Positions 15,147 through 22,986 of a stretch of 64,000 nt of DNA are shown one piece after another (positions within the stretch are counted from its first letter, which is position 1; every line of letters begins with the position of its first letter). The DNA is from Prevotellaceae bacterium HUN156. Lineage in GTDB: Bacteria > Bacteroidota > Bacteroidia > Bacteroidales > Bacteroidaceae. The position numbers and the translations under genes were made by a program. The stretch is taken from the NCBI GenBank assembly GCA_900119285.1, contig FPIT01000004.1, positions 248,001 through 312,000 on the forward strand, read 5' to 3'. A model generated the notes under the pieces. It was not told the DNA's origin. It was given only the letters and a program-made list of their open reading frames with translations, and searched no databases.

Positions 15147-16331
15147 TCAAAAGCTGTACTTCAGCTTTACGAAGGCTTCGGAGTTCTTCTTATAGACACT
15201 GAAGGTGCCACGATCGGCATGGAAGTAGTCGATGCCAAACATGGCGTGGAGCTGGTCGTTGAGGGCATAGTCGGCACTGAGGCGGTTGTAGATGCCACCA
15301 TAGGTGACGTCGATATAGGCGAAGGTCTGCAAGGCAAGGGTGTTGTGGAGAAGCTCCTTGGAGATGCGCAGCGTGGCAAGGCCCGTATTGCGATGGTCGC
15401 CACCAGCAACGTATTTGTGGGCATACTGCGCTGAGAGCGACCAGTCGTTGCCAGGATACCAATCAACGCCCAGAAGACCATTGAACATTGAACATTGAAC
15501 ATTGACCATTGACCATTGAACATTCTCTGATGAAGGTTGGAGTTCATCGAGATATTCGGCAAATTCTGCTCTGAAGACAAACTGGCTGAGGGGAATGGAG
15601 CAGTCGGCACCGAGCATGGTCATGCGATGGTATTCACCTACACCATTGACAAAGACGGGCTGCTTGTTCCATGTGTGGAGGGCTGACAGCGAGAAGTCGA
15701 TGCCACTGAGGAAGAAGGAGAGGCGACCGCCATACTCCATATTGCAGAGGCGACGGGAGGGCTCAGAGCCAATGGTGAGCGGACCTACTGACCATGGATT
15801 CTCGTCGTCGGTGGGCAACTCGAAGAAGCTGCTGACGGGGATGGCTACCACCTCAGCACTCCACTTCTCACGGGAATAGCGCAGGCGCAGGGCTTCCACA
15901 GGGATGCGGATGTCGTCGTAGTCTTGTGCCAGAAACTCGGTATAGTCCATGGGCGAGATGATGTCGGTGAGGCGCAGGGCATCGGCTACTCCCCATGTGA
16001 TGATTTGTCTGCCAGCGCGCAGGTCCCAATGCTGGTTGGAGAAATAGCCGTAGGCCTCGCGGAGTTGCAGCCCAGAGCGGTCTTTCAGTATAGCATTGTG
16101 CACGAGATTGGCAGAGATATAGGCGCCCACCTCTCCCTTCTCGATGGTTACTTCGCCACGCACGCGTGTTCTCGATGACATCCAGTCGTTAGGGCGTTCC
16201 AGTCGCATGGCATGATAGGTGTCAACGAATCCTTTGACATCGACGCGAAGAGATTCCTCATCCTGCGCGATGGCAGGATGAGGAATTGCACACAAACAAA
16301 GGACAATTACAGAAGAAAATACAGATTTCAT
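15147..16331 (-). CDS. Outer-membrane barrel of the TetR-RND-LolA cluster
   Basis: This 394-residue protein has a signal peptide (1-22). The mature part is a run of amphipathic strands ([54 protein letters not shown]) ending in FVKLKYSF with terminal Phe, so it is an outer-membrane beta-barrel, probably a DUF1302/porin-like type. It is the last gene of a minus-strand operon with an MMPL/RND pump and a LolA-like carrier, and its ATG overlaps the carrier stop (ATGA). This suggests it is the outer-membrane exit or acceptor for the same cargo. Residues about 270-284 ([16 protein letters not shown]) are translated GTTCAAT/GGTCAAT heptamers, probably lying in a loop. Confidence 0.75.
   Translation of the reverse strand: MKSVFSSVIVLCLCAIPHPAIAQDEESLRVDVKGFVDTYHAMRLERPNDWMSSRTRVRGEVTIEKGEVGAYISANLVHNAILKDRSGLQLREAYGYFSNQHWDLRAGRQIITWGVADALRLTDIISPMDYTEFLAQDYDDIRIPVEALRLRYSREKWSAEVVAIPVSSFFELPTDDENPWSVGPLTIGSEPSRRLCNMEYGGRLSFFLSGIDFSLSALHTWNKQPVFVNGVGEYHRMTMLGADCSIPLSQFVFRAEFAEYLDELQPSSENVQWSMVNVQCSMFNGLLGVDWYPGNDWSLSAQYAHKYVAGGDHRNTGLATLRISKELLHNTLALQTFAYIDVTYGGIYNRLSADYALNDQLHAMFGIDYFHADRGTFSVYKKNSEAFVKLKYSF
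15480..15524. repeat. Heptamer array inside the barrel gene
   Basis: About six units of ATTGAAC/ATTGACC on the plus strand, read in the gene as GTTCAAT/GGTCAAT. On the coding strand all three frames are free of stops; the other strand has TGA in every unit. Confidence 0.85.
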
Positions 16332-17149
16332 AAGCCTTTCTCGAGTTTAGTAACTGTAAACAGTGCTTTATCAATTTTCACATCGTACTTGGTGTTTTTC
16401 ACAATAATGAGTGTGCTATGCTCTGTCTGCACGTTTTTCATCTCCATCTTCTGAATGGTCCAGAAGCCTTGTATCTTCTTGACGTCACTGATGGTGAGCA
16501 CGCGGTGCAGCTTGTTGAGCTTGTCGTAGTATTCCACATAGGCTGCTGTCAGGCAGTCTTGGCGTATCCATGATACCTTGCGGCTGTAGATTTCGTGCTT
16601 GTCAACAGGCACAGACTCTACTACCCAGCACTTATGACCGTTTTTCACCTCCTCGCGCAGCAGCTTGTGGGTGTCTTCATCGACATGGCGCGAGCCCATA
16701 TCGTCGTAGGTGAAGTCGGTGCCCATGAAGTAGTCGGTCTTTGACGAGGAACCACTGATGCGTCGCGTCTTCTTCATAGCAGGCAGATAGAGCCACTTGG
16801 CATCCTCCTTGCCTATCTGGTCGTAGTCCCATGTGAGGAATCCCGTACCTTTCACATCGCCAGGGTAGGTGAAGAACATCATCTTCTTGGTGTCCTTGCC
16901 TTCGTCCATTGCCCATGAGGTGACCTTGCGCTGACGTGTGGTGCCGTTCTTCTTGCGCAGTGTCAGTTCCATCTCGGCATAGCGCGTATCGCCATCAGGG
17001 CGGTCTTTTACCTTCTGAATAATATCACGACCGGTGAGCTTTTGAGCATTGACCATTGAATATTGACCATTGAAGATTGACCATTGACCATTGAACATTG
17101 AACATTGAAGATTGAAGAATAGGGCTGCAATTAAAAATATCTTTTTCAT
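16328..17149 (-). CDS. LolA-like outer-membrane lipoprotein-sorting protein
   Basis: This 273-residue periplasmic protein belongs to the LolA/LolB-fold 'outer membrane lipoprotein-sorting' family. Typical segments are [53 protein letters not shown] and [14 protein letters not shown]. The half-barrel fold would carry a lipid or lipidated cargo between the RND pump (12 bp upstream) and the barrel (4-bp overlap downstream). The N-terminus is odd: after [13 protein letters not shown], about 25 residues (12-36) are translated heptamers ([20 protein letters not shown]) before the probable cleavage motif NAQ-K. The repeat has therefore invaded or lengthened the signal peptide, which may affect export. 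Confidence 0.82.
   Translation of the reverse strand: MKKIFLIAALFFNLQCSMFNGQWSIFNGQYSMVNAQKLTGRDIIQKVKDRPDGDTRYAEMELTLRKKNGTTRQRKVTSWAMDEGKDTKKMMFFTYPGDVKGTGFLTWDYDQIGKEDAKWLYLPAMKKTRRISGSSSKTDYFMGTDFTYDDMGSRHVDEDTHKLLREEVKNGHKCWVVESVPVDKHEIYSRKVSWIRQDCLTAAYVEYYDKLNKLHRVLTISDVKKIQGFWTIQKMEMKNVQTEHSTLIIVKNTKYDVKIDKALFTVTKLEKGL
17043..17118. repeat. Heptamer array inside a signal-peptide coding region
   Basis: About ten consecutive units of form NNATTGA (AC, CC, AT or AG as the first two bases) encode residues about 12-36 of the LolA-like protein. It is the longest such array in the window and is in the stop-free orientation for the gene. Confidence 0.9.
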
Positions 17150-17160
17150 ATCGTTATCAA

Positions 17161-19500
17161 TTATTTATTAAACACTTTGCATTTATTGACGAGAATAGGG
17201 GTTACCAGCAGGTCGGCAGCCAGGGCGGAGAGGATGCCAATGATGGCCATGAGTCCGAAGTTGAGGCACATGGTGCACTCTGACGTGCAGAAGCTGGCGA
17301 AGACGGCAGAGGTGATGATGGAGGTGATGACAATGGCAACACCTACCACGCGGAAGGTGCGACGAATGGCCGTCTGGTAGTCGTGGGTGCGGTCGTACTC
17401 CAGCTTGGAGTGATTGATGAAGTGGATGGTGTCGTCTACCGCCATACCCAGCATCATAGGCAACAGCGTGGCAGTCATCATGTCGAGCGGAATGCCCATC
17501 CAGCCCATGTAGCCACCTACAAAGATGGCTGGCATCATGTTAGGTATGAGTCCTATCAAGCCCACACGGATGCTCTGGAAGGCTATCATGAGGATGACGC
17601 CAATGATGAGGATGGAGATGACGAAGGAGAGCATCTGACCTCTGACAAGATACTGCATCATGGTGACATACTGCGGAATATTGCCCACAGTGGTAATCTT
17701 CGCGCCAGGGAACAGCTGCTCGGCATCAGCCTGAATGCGAGCCATCTCTTGCTCCACCTGTGCTGAATTGAAGTCGGAAATCTCTACCATCAGGCGCAAG
17801 CGGCGATAGTCATAGTCTACCCAGTATTCTGACTCCGTACCGCCTGCATTCTCGTAGAGCAGAATCATCTGCGCCACCTCTTCCTCCGTGTTGGGGATGG
17901 TGTAGAAGGCGCTGTCGCCATTGTTGAGTGTCTGGTTGAGGTCTTTGAGAATGTCGAGAATAGAAGTGGTGCGCTTGGTGAGGTTGTAGGTGTCCACCTT
18001 CTGCTGCAACTCGTCGAGATGCTTCAGCTTGGCAGGCTCCTTGGCCTCGTCATCGTTAGGAAACTCCACAACCAGGTCGTAGGAGTAGAGCGAACCCAGC
18101 TCAGAGCGGCCTACATCCATCACCTCTTTCACATAGTCCACCTTAGAGCCCATGGTGCGCTCAATGTCGAAGGCTGCCTCAATCTTCCAGAGTCCGATGC
18201 ACAAGAAGAGGCAGATGACGAGAAACGACCAGCCAATCTTCTTGGGATTGCGCAGCACCTTGTCGCTCAGCGTCACCATCGCCTTGGTCCATTTGGTGTC
18301 GCTATCCTCGGTGAAGCCCTCGATGGGGCGCTGGTTCTTGCCAAAGGAGAGTAACAGAGGGGTGATAATCAGGGAGGTGAGCAGCACGAAAAGTACGCTC
18401 ATGGAACTGATGATGCCCACACAGTGCATGGGGCGGATAGGGATGACGAGGAATGAGAGCAGCGATACCAAGGTGGTGAAGCCACAGAAGAATACCGACC
18501 AGCCAATCTCCTTGAGCGTCTCAACGATAGCCTTGCGGCGCTCGCCATGAATGCGCATGCGTCCACGGAAATAGGAGAAGATATGGATATTGTAGGCGAT
18601 GGCTACGGCAAACGACAGGATGGTGGGAATCATCAATACCGTGGAGTCAACATACATGCCCGTGAAGCCCGCAATGCCATAGGTGATAAAGAGTCCGCCA
18701 ATGACGGAGATGATAGGTGCCAGGATACCACGCAGAGAGCGCGTCATGCAGAGCATCACCACCATACATATCAGAGTGGCAATCATCATCAGGCGACTCA
18801 TCTCCTTACCGATATATACCGTCTTACAGTTGGTGACGTAGGGCATGCCCGTGCCCTTGGGATGCAGCGAGGCATATTGAGGTTTCTTGATGATGTGCTC
18901 CACCTCCTGACCAGTAATGATGTCGGGAGCCACGGTGCTCGTCTTCTTCCACACGCTGTCCTTGGGGAAGGCACGCAACTTCACCATAATCCACGAGAGG
19001 TCGCCCTTCTTAGAGATGAGCTTGCGGGCCACGTGAGGCTTGCTGTAGGCACGAGCACGGATGCTATCCATCGCTGGCGTACCGTCGTCAGGAATCTCGT
19101 CGGGCACAATCTGCTCGATGGTCATACCGTCGTCACTACCCACCATAAACTCGATGTCAGTCAGCGAGGTTACCTTGTCTGCATAGGAGAGGCTGTCGAG
19201 CAGCTCGTTGGAGAGTGCCCTCAGGGTGGTGAGATGCTCCTTGGTGAAGTGGTTGTCGCAATGGGTGAGCACACCAACATAATAGTCGTTGCCAAAGTGC
19301 GACTTAAACTCCTCGGTCTTTACCAGCATGGGGTCGTCTTCGATGAAATAGTCATCAAAGGAAGTCTCCTTCACCATGTGGCTCATACCTACTACCGATA
19401 ATAAAATTACTAATGCGAAAGCACCGAGTGTAAACCAGCGTACTTTCAGCAGTTGTTCAGCAAACTTTGCAAACAACTCATTAATCCTTTCAATCTTCAT
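17161..19500 (-). CDS. MMPL/RND-family inner-membrane transporter
   Basis: This 779-residue protein has the duplicated RND layout: one TM helix near the N-terminus (20-40), a periplasmic domain (about 45-235), five or six helices (about 238-400), then a second copy (helix near 430, periplasmic domain to about 625, helices to the end). The conserved [13 protein letters not shown] of the second half and the matching [13 protein letters not shown] of the first are typical of MMPL/HpnN-type lipid exporters that use the proton gradient. It follows tetR by 31 bp and precedes the LolA-like gene by 11 bp. Cargo is inferred to be lipidic or hydrophobic from its neighbours. Confidence 0.88.
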   Translation of the reverse strand: MKIERINELFAKFAEQLLKVRWFTLGAFALVILLSVVGMSHMVKETSFDDYFIEDDPMLVKTEEFKSHFGNDYYVGVLTHCDNHFTKEHLTTLRALSNELLDSLSYADKVTSLTDIEFMVGSDDGMTIEQIVPDEIPDDGTPAMDSIRARAYSKPHVARKLISKKGDLSWIMVKLRAFPKDSVWKKTSTVAPDIITGQEVEHIIKKPQYASLHPKGTGMPYVTNCKTVYIGKEMSRLMMIATLICMVVMLCMTRSLRGILAPIISVIGGLFITYGIAGFTGMYVDSTVLMIPTILSFAVAIAYNIHIFSYFRGRMRIHGERRKAIVETLKEIGWSVFFCGFTTLVSLLSFLVIPIRPMHCVGIISSMSVLFVLLTSLIITPLLLSFGKNQRPIEGFTEDSDTKWTKAMVTLSDKVLRNPKKIGWSFLVICLFLCIGLWKIEAAFDIERTMGSKVDYVKEVMDVGRSELGSLYSYDLVVEFPNDDEAKEPAKLKHLDELQQKVDTYNLTKRTTSILDILKDLNQTLNNGDSAFYTIPNTEEEVAQMILLYENAGGTESEYWVDYDYRRLRLMVEISDFNSAQVEQEMARIQADAEQLFPGAKITTVGNIPQYVTMMQYLVRGQMLSFVISILIIGVILMIAFQSIRVGLIGLIPNMMPAIFVGGYMGWMGIPLDMMTATLLPMMLGMAVDDTIHFINHSKLEYDRTHDYQTAIRRTFRVVGVAIVITSIITSAVFASFCTSECTMCLNFGLMAIIGILSALAADLLVTPILVNKCKVFNK

Positions 19501-19531
19501 TTCTTTTCTATTATTAATTAATGTTCTTGTC

Positions 19532-20167
19532 TTATATCTTAGAATGCTTATTCATCACCGCTCTCCATCCCACAAACTCAAACTGTATATAGTCTTCTAT
19601 GGCATTCTTCAACTCCTGCGGATCTAGCTGATGCTTAATCACTTCCGAGATAAAGTTGAACATCCATACCAGATGAATATGATAGGTAAACGTGGTGTGA
19701 ATGGCGCAATAGTTGGGATAGCGACTCTTAAACACATTCATAAACTGCAATACCTGTTGCGTACACCGCTCAGTATATTCGTCGATAAATGTTTCGAGCG
19801 AAGAACCTTGTGCCTGATACAAGATGAGTTTCAGTTCGTCGCGATAGTTGCTTATCAGTCGCATATAAGATTGTACATGCTCTATCAGCAACTCGTCGCT
19901 CTCCCCACTGGCATAGCGTCGAAACTGCTCCTGATCGCGCAGGTCGTGATGTTCAAGCATCATCTTTTCCAGCTCCATCATCAGGGGCATCACGATATGA
20001 CGAAACAGTTCGTCTTTACTGACAAAATAGTTATAGAGATTACTCACTCCGATACCTGCTCCTTTGGCAATATCGCGCATAGAAGTTTTAGAGAATCCTT
20101 TCTTGAGAAATATTCTCTTAGCTACTATAATAATCTGTTCGCGCGTGTATTCTTTTTTTATTTGCAT
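19532..20167 (-). CDS. TetR-family regulator
   Basis: This 211-residue protein has an N-terminal HTH (REQIIIVAKRIFLKKGFSKT, then MRDIAKGAGIGVSNLYNYF) and a helical ligand-binding C-terminal domain. It heads the operon with the RND pump, carrier and barrel and most likely represses it until a hydrophobic ligand binds. A candidate operator with GAACAA/TTGTTC half-sites lies 19 bp upstream of its start. Confidence 0.88.
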   Translation of the reverse strand: MQIKKEYTREQIIIVAKRIFLKKGFSKTSMRDIAKGAGIGVSNLYNYFVSKDELFRHIVMPLMMELEKMMLEHHDLRDQEQFRRYASGESDELLIEHVQSYMRLISNYRDELKLILYQAQGSSLETFIDEYTERCTQQVLQFMNVFKSRYPNYCAIHTTFTYHIHLVWMFNFISEVIKHQLDPQELKNAIEDYIQFEFVGWRAVMNKHSKI

Positions 20168-20185
20168 AATCTAAAATTTAAAAAC

Positions 20186-20206
20186 GAACAATATTCCAAT
20201 TTGTTC
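20186..20206. promoter_or_regulatory. TetR operator candidate
   Basis: GAACAAT and TTTGTTC form an interrupted inverted repeat (outer 6 bp perfect) centred at 20196 in the tetR leader. TetR regulators commonly bind such sites near their own gene. Confidence 0.4.
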
Positions 20207-20210
20207 AGAA

Positions 20211-20246
20211 AAAAAAGAGGACTCACACTTGCGTAAGTCCTCTTGC
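20211..20246 (-). terminator. Terminator or attenuator hairpin in the tetR leader
   Basis: Read on the minus strand, AAGAGGACT (complement of 20236-20244) pairs with AGTCCTCTT (complement of 20215-20223) and is followed by eight Ts. It lies between a minus-strand promoter at 20309 and the tetR start. It could therefore end a short RNA of about 90 nt or attenuate the operon. Confidence 0.6.
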
Positions 20247-20308
20247 TCAATGCATTAACAATATGTACTATATAATTATGTGTCATGATTTAATTGATTT
20301 TCTCGCTG

Positions 20309-20316
20309 CAAAGGTA
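20309..20316 (-). promoter_or_regulatory. Promoter upstream of tetR, -7 box
   Basis: The complement reads TACCTTTG, a perfect TAnnTTTG; the complement of 20337-20339 gives TTG at a 20-nt spacing. Transcription would start near 20303 and pass through the hairpin at 20246-20211 before tetR. Confidence 0.6.
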
Positions 20317-20437
20317 TGAAGATGTTATGTAATATACAATACCTAAAATTGATTATTTTCTAAAATACCTATTTCTTGCTAATCGTGAGTCGGTAGAAGG
20401 AGGAAAATGCCTGAATGTAAAACACCTATTCTGAGTA

Positions 20438-20468
20438 TTGCAAAATAAGGAGAATCACAATAACTTTG
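20438..20468 (+). promoter_or_regulatory. Flavodoxin promoter
   Basis: TTG at 20438-20440, a 20-nt spacer and TAACTTTG at 20461-20468 match the consensus. The rest of the 348-bp gap 20168-20515 is AT-rich with no ORF I would support. Confidence 0.65.
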
Positions 20469-20515
20469 CAGCGTGATTTTTTTTACATTCATAATAGAAA
20501 AAGAAGAATAATAAA

Positions 20516-21010
20516 ATGAACACAACAATTGTAATTTATGGTTCCTCTACAGGAACATGTGAGGCTATCGCAGAGAAGATAGCACAGAAGTTGGGTTGTG
20601 AGGTGATGAACGTGCAAGGCCTCTCAGCCGATGTGGTGAACAATCATCAGAACCTGATTCTGGGCACTTCGACATGGGGCGCAGGAGAACTGCAAGACGA
20701 CTGGTATGACGGACTGAAAGTGCTACAGGGCGCTGAGCTCTCGGGCAAGACCTTTGCACTCTTTGGCTGTGGCGACTGCGAGAGCTATGGCGATACCTTT
20801 GTGGGTGGTCTGGGTGAACTGTATAATGGCATCAAGGGCTGTGGAGCCAAGATAGTGGGTGCAGTAGAGACTGATGGCTACACCTTTGACGACTCTGAGG
20901 CTGTGGTTGACGGAAAGTTTGTAGGGCTGCCTCTCGACGACATCAACGAGGATGACAAGACTGATACACGCATTGAAGCATGGATAGCTGATATTCTTCC
21001 TGACCTTTGA
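20516..21010 (+). CDS. fldA: Flavodoxin, long-chain type
   Basis: This 164-residue cytoplasmic FMN protein carries electrons between low-potential donors and acceptors. The FMN phosphate loop GSSTGTCEAIAEKIA begins at residue 9. The isoalloxazine-binding loops are TSTWGAGELQDDW and FGCGDCESYGDTF. The 20-residue insertion of long-chain flavodoxins is present (VGAVETDGYTFDDSEAVVDG, plus flanks). It ends 17 bp before a membrane-protein gene. Flavodoxin is often induced when iron is scarce, but no Fur box was identified. Confidence 0.93.
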   Translation: MNTTIVIYGSSTGTCEAIAEKIAQKLGCEVMNVQGLSADVVNNHQNLILGTSTWGAGELQDDWYDGLKVLQGAELSGKTFALFGCGDCESYGDTFVGGLGELYNGIKGCGAKIVGAVETDGYTFDDSEAVVDGKFVGLPLDDINEDDKTDTRIEAWIADILPDL

Positions 21011-21027
21011 TATAAATAATAAAAACG

Positions 21028-21576
21028 ATGAGCAAAATCAATTGTCTTGGAATGGTGGGCTTTACAGTCCTTTATGCTGTGACAGCCTTTGCTGTGGCGT
21101 TTCTGGGATTCTTATCCCCTTATGCCTGGGTATTCTTCCCTGTGATTGCAGCCCTGCTTGGGGCTTTCTCTTATTATTGGGCGGCTAAGAGATGGCAGAA
21201 GTTTGGTGTAGCCACCTTATGCTCTTTTGTGCTTGCTGCCTTCCTGCTGACTGTGGGTGAGTTTGAAGTGATGGAATTTCTGTTGATGCTGGCTGTCGGA
21301 ATAGCCTCAGATGTGGTGCGCCAATTGGTGGGCAACGAAAAGCAGGAAAGCATCTATGTGGCATATCCCTTACTGCCGATAGGGCTCATCGCATGGACAC
21401 TTCCTTTGTGGACACGCACCCAATGGTATTACAATGGTGCCGCAGAAGAATTGGGCGTAGAGTATGCCAAGGGATTGATGATGTTTTCAAGCGTCTGGGG
21501 ACTGCTCTTGGTTGTCTCCACTACTGCCATCTCTGGATTTGTGGGTATACAGTTTGTAGCCAAGGTACAGAGGTGA
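21028..21576 (+). CDS. Putative ECF-transporter S component, MptD/Trep_Strep type
   Basis: This 182-residue integral membrane protein has five or six hydrophobic segments (about 8-30, 33-50, 58-75, 80-95, 112-128 and 150-175). Size and helix layout resemble the Trep_Strep (MptD) family of putative substrate-binding S components of energy-coupling-factor vitamin or metal importers. No ATPase or EcfT gene is adjacent, so it would depend on a shared module elsewhere. It follows flavodoxin by 17 bp. Family call is tentative. Confidence 0.5.
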   Translation: MSKINCLGMVGFTVLYAVTAFAVAFLGFLSPYAWVFFPVIAALLGAFSYYWAAKRWQKFGVATLCSFVLAAFLLTVGEFEVMEFLLMLAVGIASDVVRQLVGNEKQESIYVAYPLLPIGLIAWTLPLWTRTQWYYNGAAEELGVEYAKGLMMFSSVWGLLLVVSTTAISGFVGIQFVAKVQR

Positions 21577-21613
21577 GAAGTGGGAAGTGAAAAACTTCTC
21601 CTATTTTATATTA

Positions 21614-21629
21614 TATCGTGAGCGACATA
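21614..21629. promoter_or_regulatory. OhrR operator candidate 1
   Basis: TATCGTGAGCGACATA is a near-palindrome. It is the first of three similar sites upstream of gpx, centred near 21622. Confidence 0.6.
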
Positions 21630-21655
21630 TTGTTAAACAACCTTAAAGTTTTAGA

Positions 21656-21673
21656 TAAATCGCTTGCGATATA
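21656..21673. promoter_or_regulatory. OhrR operator candidate 2
   Basis: TAAATCGCTTGCGATATA is centred near 21665, 43 bp from site 1. It overlaps the expected -33 region of the gpx promoter, which suits repression. Confidence 0.65.
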
Positions 21674-21685
21674 ATTTTTTATCCA

Positions 21686-21693
21686 TATCTTTG
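21686..21693 (+). promoter_or_regulatory. gpx-ohrR promoter, -7 box
   Basis: TATCTTTG is a perfect TAnnTTTG. TTG at 21664-21666, inside operator 2, lies 19 nt upstream as the -33 element. Confidence 0.7.
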
Positions 21694-21702
21694 CACCTGA
21701 AA

Positions 21703-21718
21703 TATCGCAAACGACATA
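21703..21718. promoter_or_regulatory. OhrR operator candidate 3
   Basis: TATCGCAAACGACATA covers the expected transcription start, 46 bp from site 2. All three sites share TATCG-N5-CGA-ATA, a MarR-type spacing. Confidence 0.65.
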
Positions 21719-21746
21719 AGTACTAATTAAGTAAATAGAAAAGGTT

Positions 21747-22295
21747 ATGGCAAAGATTTATGATTTCAAGGCTCAGACGAGCAGAGGAAAGGAGATTGAT
21801 TTCTCTGAGTTTCAGGGTAAGGTGCTGCTGATAGTTAATACTGCCAGCAAGTGTGGATTCACTCCTCAGTTTGCAGGACTGGAGGAAATGAATAAGAAAT
21901 ATAAGGATAAGGGACTGGTCGTCATCGGATTTCCTTGCAACCAATTCAAAGAGCAGGATCCAGGCTCTGACGGACAGATTGAGGAGTTCTGCCAGCTGAA
22001 CTACGGTGTGACATTCCAAATCATGAAGAAGACCGATGTGAATGGTCCTGCAGCTGAACCTATCTTTGAATACTTGAAAACACAAGCTCCCTCCGAGGAA
22101 TATAAGGGATTAAAAGCAAAAGCAACACATGCTCTCCTGAAGAAGCTGAGCAAGAGCGTGGAGAAGGATAGCGACATTCTGTGGAACTTCACCAAGTTCC
22201 TGATATCAAAGGACGGTGAAACCATCAAGCGCTATGCTCCTACCACAGAGCCTAAAGACTTTGAAAAAGAGCTGGAGGAAATGCTTAATGCATAG
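21747..22295 (+). CDS. Glutathione/thioredoxin peroxidase, BtuE-like
   Basis: This 182-residue peroxidase reduces organic and hydrogen peroxides, in bacteria usually with thioredoxin. Catalytic Cys36 lies in NTASKCGFTPQ, a second Cys64 in GFPCNQF followed by the conserved Gln66, and the Trp/Asn pair in ILWNFTKFL. This is a Cys rather than selenocysteine enzyme and is complete. It is followed 42 bp later by an OhrR-type repressor, and the promoter carries three matching palindromes, so peroxide should induce it. Confidence 0.93.
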   Translation: MAKIYDFKAQTSRGKEIDFSEFQGKVLLIVNTASKCGFTPQFAGLEEMNKKYKDKGLVVIGFPCNQFKEQDPGSDGQIEEFCQLNYGVTFQIMKKTDVNGPAAEPIFEYLKTQAPSEEYKGLKAKATHALLKKLSKSVEKDSDILWNFTKFLISKDGETIKRYAPTTEPKDFEKELEEMLNA

Positions 22296-22337
22296 TTAGG
22301 GTTGCGCATGAGGTAATCATAAAGTTCAAAGAAAAAG

Positions 22338-22778
22338 ATGCACGCAGAATTACAACTTGACAATCAGATTTGTTTCCGCCTCTATACAGCGGCACGACTG
22401 GTGACTCAGGCTTATACACCGATGTTGACAGCGCTGGGCATTACCTATCCGCAATACTTGGTACTGATGGTGTTGTGGGAGACGGACGAACTGCCTGTCA
22501 ACGACATTGCCCGACGACTGGTGCTGGAGACGAACACCATCACTCCCTTGCTACAGCGCATGGAAAAACTCGGACTCGTAAGCCGTAAAAGGGGCAAGCA
22601 AGACAAGCGTCAGCAGATAGTCAGTCTCACCGAAAAGGGTAGGGCTCTGGAGGAAGAGGCGTATGCTAAGATTCCAACGGGCATGGGCGAACAGTTGTCA
22701 GCCTGTCAGCTGAAGCCAAAAGACTATCAACAACTGGCTCAGGAGCTGGACGCAATTATCGAATCTCTAAAAAAATAA
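22338..22778 (+). CDS. OhrR-type MarR-family peroxide sensor
   Basis: This 146-residue repressor has the sequence pattern of OhrR: LDNQICFRLYTAARLVTQAY near the N-terminus, with Cys12 at the position of the reactive cysteine, then ITYPQYLVLMVLWE. The winged helix is VNDIARRLVLETNTITPLLQ, with the wing KRGKQDKRQQIVSLT. Oxidation of Cys12 by organic peroxide should release it from DNA. It is co-transcribed with gpx, and the three TATCG...CGA palindromes upstream of gpx are its likely sites. Confidence 0.88.
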   Translation: MHAELQLDNQICFRLYTAARLVTQAYTPMLTALGITYPQYLVLMVLWETDELPVNDIARRLVLETNTITPLLQRMEKLGLVSRKRGKQDKRQQIVSLTEKGRALEEEAYAKIPTGMGEQLSACQLKPKDYQQLAQELDAIIESLKK

Positions 22779-22785
22779 TAAGAAT

Positions 22786-22971
22786 ATGGCACATCAATGT
22801 GAGAATTGTAAACTGAGAGCTAACTATGACAGAAAACCCAATTCGCTGATGGGACGCTTCTGGCGTTGGCACATCAACTTCTGTCCGGGCTGGAAAGCCT
22901 ATTTCACCTCTCTTCCTGCTGAACAGCAGCAGGCATTACGCGAGAAATATCATTTTGAGAAATACCAATAA
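22786..22971 (+). CDS. Small CxxC protein of unknown function
   Basis: This 61-residue soluble protein begins MAHQCENCKLRANYD, with CENC at 5-8. It continues with aromatic-rich GRFWRWHINFCPGWKAYF, whose Cys could join the CxxC in metal binding. I have seen similar short proteins in Bacteroidales but know no function. It starts 8 bp after ohrR and ends 16 bp before the ZIP transporter gene. That position suggests a role tied to metal or peroxide, which is only inference. Confidence 0.65.
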   Translation: MAHQCENCKLRANYDRKPNSLMGRFWRWHINFCPGWKAYFTSLPAEQQQALREKYHFEKYQ

Positions 22972-22986
22972 TTGCTTAAGTAAGAT

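Noticed and set aside
17043..17118. CRISPR-like array
   Set aside because: The units are 7 bp with no unique spacers, and no cas genes are in the window.
18547..19401. 284-codon open frame opposite the RND gene
   Set aside because: It is antisense to a clear transporter and its composition (His- and Gly-rich, no domain) is that of a shadow frame.
20160..20286. Small ORF in the tetR leader
   Set aside because: About 42 codons stay open on the minus strand through the terminator hairpin, but composition and lack of a start context do not support a protein. It is mentioned only with the leader.
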